A stretch of DNA of 34,914 bases, taken from contig NZ_RAWE01000094.1 of assembly GCF_003611695.1 (NCBI RefSeq), positions 1-34,914 of the forward strand. Reading direction: 5' to 3'. Position numbers and translations under genes: made by a program. The notes below the pieces were generated by a model, which did no database searches, was not told the DNA's origin, and was given only the letters and a program-made list of their open reading frames with translations. This DNA comes from Corallococcus carmarthensis (GTDB taxonomy: Bacteria > Myxococcota > Myxococcia > Myxococcales > Myxococcaceae). Each line of letters starts with the position of its first letter. The stretch's first letter is position 1. Shown piece by piece: positions 30,725 through 34,914 of this stretch.

Positions 30725-31616
30725 ACAGGAGCAGCGGCGCGGTGAAGAAGGACAGCGGAATGCCCACGCCCACCATCAGCACCGCCAGCTCCGGATCCAG
30801 TTCGTGCTCGGCGGCGAGGATGGCCGCCGTCACCATGGGCGCCATGGCGATTTGAAGCACCGTGGCCTGCTTCACCACCAGCGCCAGCCCGGGCAGGAGC
30901 GTCAGCAGGCCCAGCACCGCCAGCGGCGCGAGCACCAGCTTGTAGGACAGCCCCAGCGCGAGCGCCGGAACACGCGGGCGCATCCCCTTCAGCCGCAGTT
31001 GGAAGCCCACGATGAACAGCGCCAGCGGCGTGAGCAGGTCGCCCAGCCGCTGGAGCACGGACTCCAGCCAGTCCGGGAAGGCCAAGGGGCGCAGCAATAG
31101 CGCCGCCACCAGCGCCAGGAACGGGGGGAACACCACCACCTTGCGCACGAGCGTGCGGACGGACAGCGCCGTCTGGGCGCGGGCCCTCGCCGCCGTCAGC
31201 GTGGCCAGCGTCGCCAGCACCATGAACGAGCCCAGCTGATCCGCCACCACCGCCACCGGCACGCCGGCGGGCCCCAGCAGCGCGGCGGCCATGGGCAGGC
31301 CCACGAAGGCCGTGTTGCCCAGCCCCGCAGTGAGGATGAGCGCCGTCACCGACTCGCGCGACAGGCCCAGCCGGGGCCCGAGCAGCCGCAGGAACAGCAC
31401 CGCCCCCCCGAAGAGCAGCCACGGCGCCGCGGCGGCCACCAGCAGCCCGGGCGCGAACTCCAGCCGGTGCATGGCGCGCAGCACCAGCGCGGGCAGGGAC
31501 ACGTTGAGGAGGAAGGCGTTGAACGCGGGCGCCGTCCCGTCGGGGAAGCGGCCGCTCCTGCGCGCCAGCACTCCCAATACGAGGCACATCCCCAGGAGTC
31601 CGATGACCTGCCCCAT
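30711..31616 (-). CDS. AEC (auxin efflux carrier) family transporter
   Basis: 301-aa inner-membrane protein with about ten hydrophobic helices in two five-helix halves. Family-like segments include NAFLLNVSLPALVLRAM near the N-terminus, GLGNTAFVGLPMAAALLG in the middle (the unwound-helix region) and a C-terminal half with VLQIAMAPMVTAAILA. AEC proteins carry organic acids such as malate or malonate and related anions; the substrate here is unknown. The ATG at 31616 was chosen for the AAGG ribosome site just upstream and because the first membrane helix follows at once. It is divergent from the MFS transporter. Confidence 0.9.
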   Translation of the reverse strand: MGQVIGLLGMCLVLGVLARRSGRFPDGTAPAFNAFLLNVSLPALVLRAMHRLEFAPGLLVAAAAPWLLFGGAVLFLRLLGPRLGLSRESVTALILTAGLGNTAFVGLPMAAALLGPAGVPVAVVADQLGSFMVLATLATLTAARARAQTALSVRTLVRKVVVFPPFLALVAALLLRPLAFPDWLESVLQRLGDLLTPLALFIVGFQLRLKGMRPRVPALALGLSYKLVLAPLAVLGLLTLLPGLALVVKQATVLQIAMAPMVTAAILAAEHELDPELAVLMVGVGIPLSFFTAPLLLSLVH

Positions 31617-31855
31617 GCCCGCCTTGTGTCCCGCCTTCCCGGAGTGGGTTGGCGCGGCAACCTGGAGGAGCCCGCCAGCGATGTCCAGCCTCATGAGGAC
31701 ACGCACGGGGAAGTCGCGTTTCCGCACGGCTGGAATGCATGAGGCTCCAACCTCCCTCGTCGGAGGGAGCGCGCATGGAAACGCGCGGGGCGCGGGCGCA
31801 TGCTGGCGGGCGCCCGCGGTCAGGCCTTCCTCCCCACGGCCGTCGGGCATCCTCC
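31617..31855. promoter_or_regulatory. Divergent intergenic region of two transporters
   Basis: 239 nt between the AEC start (31616, minus) and MFS start (31856, plus). In-frame extensions of both genes run through it but give Arg/Pro/Gly-rich, unlikely protein. No clear promoter or operator repeat was found. Confidence 0.4.
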
Positions 31856-33106
31856 ATGAATCCCGTTGCCACGGTGTTGAGAGCGCTCGGCGGGGGTGGC
31901 CTGCCACGGACGTATTGGGTCCTGTGGGTGGGCACCTTCGTGAACCGGCTGGGGTCGTTCGTCGCGCCGTTCCTGGCGCTCTACCTCACGCGGGAGCGCG
32001 GCTTCAGCGTGGAGCAGACGGGCTTCATCGTGGCGCTCAACGGCGCGGGCGCGGTGATGGCGGCGCCCCTGGGAGGCATGCTCGCGGACCGGGTGGGCCG
32101 GCGGCTGACGCTCGCGGGGGGACTGTGGCTGGGGTCCGGGGCCATGCTGTTCATCGGCTTCTCGGAGACGCCGGGGCGCATCGCGATGGCGGCCTTCCTC
32201 CTGGGCATCCTGGGCGACCTGTACCGGCCGGCGGTGTCCGCGGCGGTGGCGGACGTGGTGCCGCCCCGGGACCGGGCGCGCGCGTACGGGATGCTCTACT
32301 GGGTCATCAACCTGGGCTTCGCCATCGCGCTGCCGCTGGCGGGCCTGCTGGCGGGGCTGGGCTACCGGCTGCTCTTCATCGCGGACGCGGTGACCACGTT
32401 CCTCTACGGCTGCTGCGTCTGGATATTCGTGCCGGAGACGCGGCCCCCGGCGGCGGCGGAGCGCCAGGCGCGCTCCACGCTGGGCGACGTGCTGACGCCG
32501 TTCCGCGACGGCGTGTACCTGGCCTTCTGCCTGCCCGTCTTCGCGCTGGCGCTGCTCTTCTTCCAGAGCAACATGAGCCTGCCGCTGACGCTGTCCGCGC
32601 GGGGCCTGACGCCCACGGACTACGGCCTGGTGATGGCGGTCAACGGCGTGCTCATCGTCGCGTTCCAGCCATTCGTCACGCGCGCGGTGGGCCGGATGCG
32701 GCGCTCCACGGCGCTGGCGTTGGCGGGGGTGCTGACGGGGGTGGGCTTCGGGCTGCACGCGCTGCCGGCGAGCGTGCCGTGGGCCATGGTCGCCGTGGCG
32801 GTGTGGACGCTGGGGGAGATGGCGCAGTCGCCGGTGGCGCCGTCGGTGGTGGCGGACCTGGCGCCGGCGGAGCTGCGCGGCAGCTACCAGGGCGCGTACC
32901 ACATGATGTGGGGGCTCGCGTCCAGCGTCGCCCCCGCGCTGGGCGGCGCGATGCTGGGCCACGTGGGTGCCACCGCGCTGTGGGCGGGCTGCTTCTGCGT
33001 GGGCCTGGCCGCGGCCGCGTGGCACCTGACCATCGCGGGCGCGCGCAGGCGCCGGGTGGAGACGCTGCGGCTGGAGCGCCCGGAGATGAGCGCCAGCCTG
33101 GACTGA
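31856..33106 (+). CDS. MFS transporter
   Basis: 416 aa, about 12 membrane helices in two six-helix halves. Motif A of the major facilitator superfamily is present between helices 2 and 3 (GGMLADRVGRRLT, near residues 74-86), and a weaker repeat (TRAVGRMRRST) occurs between helices 8 and 9. A cytosolic loop with a PETRPP segment separates the halves. It looks like a drug:H+ antiporter-1-type efflux protein, but the substrate cannot be told. The ATG at 31856 was chosen since the first helix follows soon after; the region before it looks non-coding. It is divergent from the AEC transporter and converges (13-nt gap) on the TPR lipoprotein. Confidence 0.9.
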   Translation: MNPVATVLRALGGGGLPRTYWVLWVGTFVNRLGSFVAPFLALYLTRERGFSVEQTGFIVALNGAGAVMAAPLGGMLADRVGRRLTLAGGLWLGSGAMLFIGFSETPGRIAMAAFLLGILGDLYRPAVSAAVADVVPPRDRARAYGMLYWVINLGFAIALPLAGLLAGLGYRLLFIADAVTTFLYGCCVWIFVPETRPPAAAERQARSTLGDVLTPFRDGVYLAFCLPVFALALLFFQSNMSLPLTLSARGLTPTDYGLVMAVNGVLIVAFQPFVTRAVGRMRRSTALALAGVLTGVGFGLHALPASVPWAMVAVAVWTLGEMAQSPVAPSVVADLAPAELRGSYQGAYHMMWGLASSVAPALGGAMLGHVGATALWAGCFCVGLAAAAWHLTIAGARRRRVETLRLERPEMSASLD

Positions 33107-33119
33107 AAGAGGCGGCGGC

Positions 33120-34914
33120 CTACTGCCCGACGCCGAGGAGGGTCTCGGGCTTCGTGAGGCCGCGCGCGCGGGCGACGGGCTGGAGGATGTCCTGCGGGGG
33201 CGCGTCCGCGGTGAGCAGCAGCGCGCGCACGGCGGTCTCCACCACGTCCTCGGCGCCGGGGCGCACCATGCCGCGCCGGGCGTCCTCCACGCGCTTGCCG
33301 CGGTACAGGTCGAAGCGCTCCTTCACGTGCTTCGCCACGTCCGCGACGGCCTTGTCGCCCGCGTCCACGCGCAGCTCCAGCTCGTTGCGCAGCTGCACGG
33401 GGTCCGCGAGCACGCCGTAGCGGTCATAGCCCTTGTGCGCCAGGTCCTCGTGCAGCACCGCGTAGTCCTGCGTGTTGGGCGCGGCCACCTGCTGCGGCGC
33501 CAGCAGGTCGCGCATCACCGCCGTCACGGTGGCCGTCACGGTGAGCCGGTGCAGCTGCACGTCGTAGACGAAGTCCGAATACATGGGCTCCTCCACGGTG
33601 ATGGGCTCGCGGAAGACGGCGTCGCGGTTGCGCTGCACCTCGGAGCGCTGGAGCTCCGCCTTGTCCAACGCCGCCTGTACGGCCACCTCCAGCACGCGCG
33701 CCGCCTTGGCCTTCATCGACATCAGGCCTTCATCCTGCGTGCACTGCCCGGAGCACCGCTCCGGGTCGCACTCGCTGGGCGTCTTGCCCGGGCTCTTCGC
33801 GTCCCGGGCCTCCTCGCCGCACTCCTGGATGGCCGCGCGGCACTCGCGCTTCTCCCGCTCGCGGCAGCGCTCGGCGGCGTCGCGCAGCGTGCCCAGCTCC
33901 ACCTGGGCGCGCAGGTACTCGCGCAGCACGGCGGCCTGCTTGCGCTCCACGCCCTCCAGGGTCCGCTCCGTCTCCAGGAGCTTCTTCTCGTAGTCGCCGC
34001 GCTTGGGGTTGGGCACGGAGCGGTTGCCCGCGAGGTAGCGCTGGCTGCGCTGCGAGTCCTCCACCGCCTTGAGCGGCAGCACGCGCTCCAGGGACAGGTC
34101 CAGCTTCACGCCCACGCGGCCCGGGGGGGCCTCCGTCACGACCTTCAGGGGCAGCTTCGTGGGGAGCGCCGCGGCCAGCCGGCCCGCGCTCAGCCGCTGG
34201 GCGACGTCGGGGGCCTGGGCGTTGTCCTCCACGGGCGTGGCCACCACCAGGAAGGCCACCTCGTCACGCAGCCGCTGCCGCACGGACTCCGCGCGCTCGC
34301 GGGCGGCGGTGGCGCCCACGCGCTCCTGGTCCGCGCGCACGTAGGCCACCAGCGCGTTGCCCAGCTTGCCGGCCTTCTCCAGCGTGTCCGCGCTGGCGAA
34401 GAAGCGCTTCGCCCACGCCACCTGCACGGCGTCCACGCCCTTGCGAGCGTTCACGTGGTCCGGCGACACGGCCAGCACCGCGTCCAGCTCCGCGCGGGCG
34501 TCCTGGAGCTTCTCCTCCTTGAGCAGCCCCAGGGCCACCCCCACGCGCTGCTCCAGCGTCTGGGCGAGCAGCGCGCGAGCCCCATCGTGGTCGGGGTCCA
34601 GCTCCAGCACGCGCACCAGCAGCTTGGTGGCGGACGGCAGGTCGCCGGAGGCATGGGCGGCGCCGGCCTCCTGGTACACCTCCGCGCCCCACTCCTTGCG
34701 CACCGCGCGCAGCTTCACGGTGATTTCGGAGGCCTCTGGATCCGCGGCCAGGGCGCGCAGGTAGGCGGCTTCCGCTTCCGCCCAGTGACGCTCCTTCACG
34801 GCGCCGTCGCCCTCGCGCACCGCGCGGGAGAAGGCGGAACAGCCACTGAGCAGCACCAGCGACAGCAGGGCCAGGGCGCTCAGCCAGCGGGAGGAGACGT
34901 GGGGGGGTCGGGCG
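33120..34914 (-). CDS. TPR-type lipoprotein, 5' end outside the window
   Basis: 597 residues visible; the start lies beyond the right edge. The visible frame begins with a signal-peptide core (WLSALALLSLVLLSGC) whose LSGC is a perfect lipobox. A GTG at 34856 would leave only four residues before the cysteine, too short for a signal peptide, so the true start is further upstream. The mature part has TPR-like helical repeats in the first 170 residues (for example AEAAYLRALAADPEA, KLLVRVLELDPDHDGARALLAQ), a helical middle, a Cys-rich segment with eight cysteines (around CREREKRECRAAIQECG and SECDPERCSGQC), and a C-terminal domain of mixed type. No named family recognised; probably a periplasmic-face lipoprotein. 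Confidence 0.85.
   Translation of the reverse strand, partial: ARPPHVSSRWLSALALLSLVLLSGCSAFSRAVREGDGAVKERHWAEAEAAYLRALAADPEASEITVKLRAVRKEWGAEVYQEAGAAHASGDLPSATKLLVRVLELDPDHDGARALLAQTLEQRVGVALGLLKEEKLQDARAELDAVLAVSPDHVNARKGVDAVQVAWAKRFFASADTLEKAGKLGNALVAYVRADQERVGATAARERAESVRQRLRDEVAFLVVATPVEDNAQAPDVAQRLSAGRLAAALPTKLPLKVVTEAPPGRVGVKLDLSLERVLPLKAVEDSQRSQRYLAGNRSVPNPKRGDYEKKLLETERTLEGVERKQAAVLREYLRAQVELGTLRDAAERCREREKRECRAAIQECGEEARDAKSPGKTPSECDPERCSGQCTQDEGLMSMKAKAARVLEVAVQAALDKAELQRSEVQRNRDAVFREPITVEEPMYSDFVYDVQLHRLTVTATVTAVMRDLLAPQQVAAPNTQDYAVLHEDLAHKGYDRYGVLADPVQLRNELELRVDAGDKAVADVAKHVKERFDLYRGKRVEDARRGMVRPGAEDVVETAVRALLLTADAPPQDILQPVARARGLTKPETLLGVGQ

Noticed and set aside
30259-31935. A 558-codon minus-strand open frame overlapping the AEC transporter
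   Set aside because: Another frame of the same strand; Gly/Ala/Arg-rich with no membrane or domain pattern, whereas the AEC frame has clear helices and family motifs.
1-34914. tRNA, rRNA, CRISPR arrays, insertion sequences, integrase or phage genes
   Set aside because: I looked for cloverleaf-like stretches, regularly spaced repeats and transposase or integrase motifs and found none.

Overview
The window reads as chromosomal DNA of a high-GC (about 70 %) deltaproteobacterium-type organism, most likely a myxobacterium of the Myxococcus/Corallococcus group. That is an inference from codon use (nearly every third base is G or C), the many large unique exported proteins, an effector-associated-domain trypsin, and macroglobulin genes. 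It holds 30 protein genes (one running off the right edge), one gene remnant, and no RNA gene, CRISPR array, insertion sequence or prophage that I can see. About 95 % is coding or a short intergenic gap.

Left part (1-9900): a two-gene oxidoreductase operon (enoyl-thioester-reductase-like MDR plus SDR) converges on an 849-aa unrecognised protein with an N-terminal zinc ribbon. A secreted protein of unknown role follows, with the 3' remnant of a lost SDR gene behind it. Next comes a divergent pair: an unusual GntR-TetR fusion regulator and a flavin monooxygenase. A GTAC-type palindrome sits directly in front of each of their start codons. A small secreted Cys protein and a membrane-anchored coiled-coil protein close this part.

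Middle part (9900-19130): a BMP/PnrA-like nucleoside-binding lipoprotein and an orphan gene lie on the minus strand. Then come an amidase-signature enzyme, a serine hydrolase without a signal peptide, a stand-alone SET-domain protein, two small minus-strand genes, and a tight plus-strand operon of alpha/beta hydrolase, ZIP metal transporter and SDR.

Right part (19124-34914): the most interesting block is a minus-strand run. In transcription order it holds the N-terminal half of an alpha-2-macroglobulin, its C-terminal half (4-nt ATGA overlap), a trypsin-like protease with an N-terminal effector-associated domain (EAD1 type), and a large membrane protein with a long helical region. The macroglobulin is split just downstream of the bait-region domain, each half has its own N-terminal membrane anchor, and no thioester motif is visible. 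A macroglobulin (protease-trap family) beside an EAD-trypsin (conflict-effector family) makes this the best candidate for an undescribed system, although joint function is inference. After it come a helical cytosolic protein, a small bicistron with a possible sigma-54 promoter, a 69-aa CxxC protein, an AEC transporter, an MFS transporter, and a TPR lipoprotein whose start lies beyond the window.
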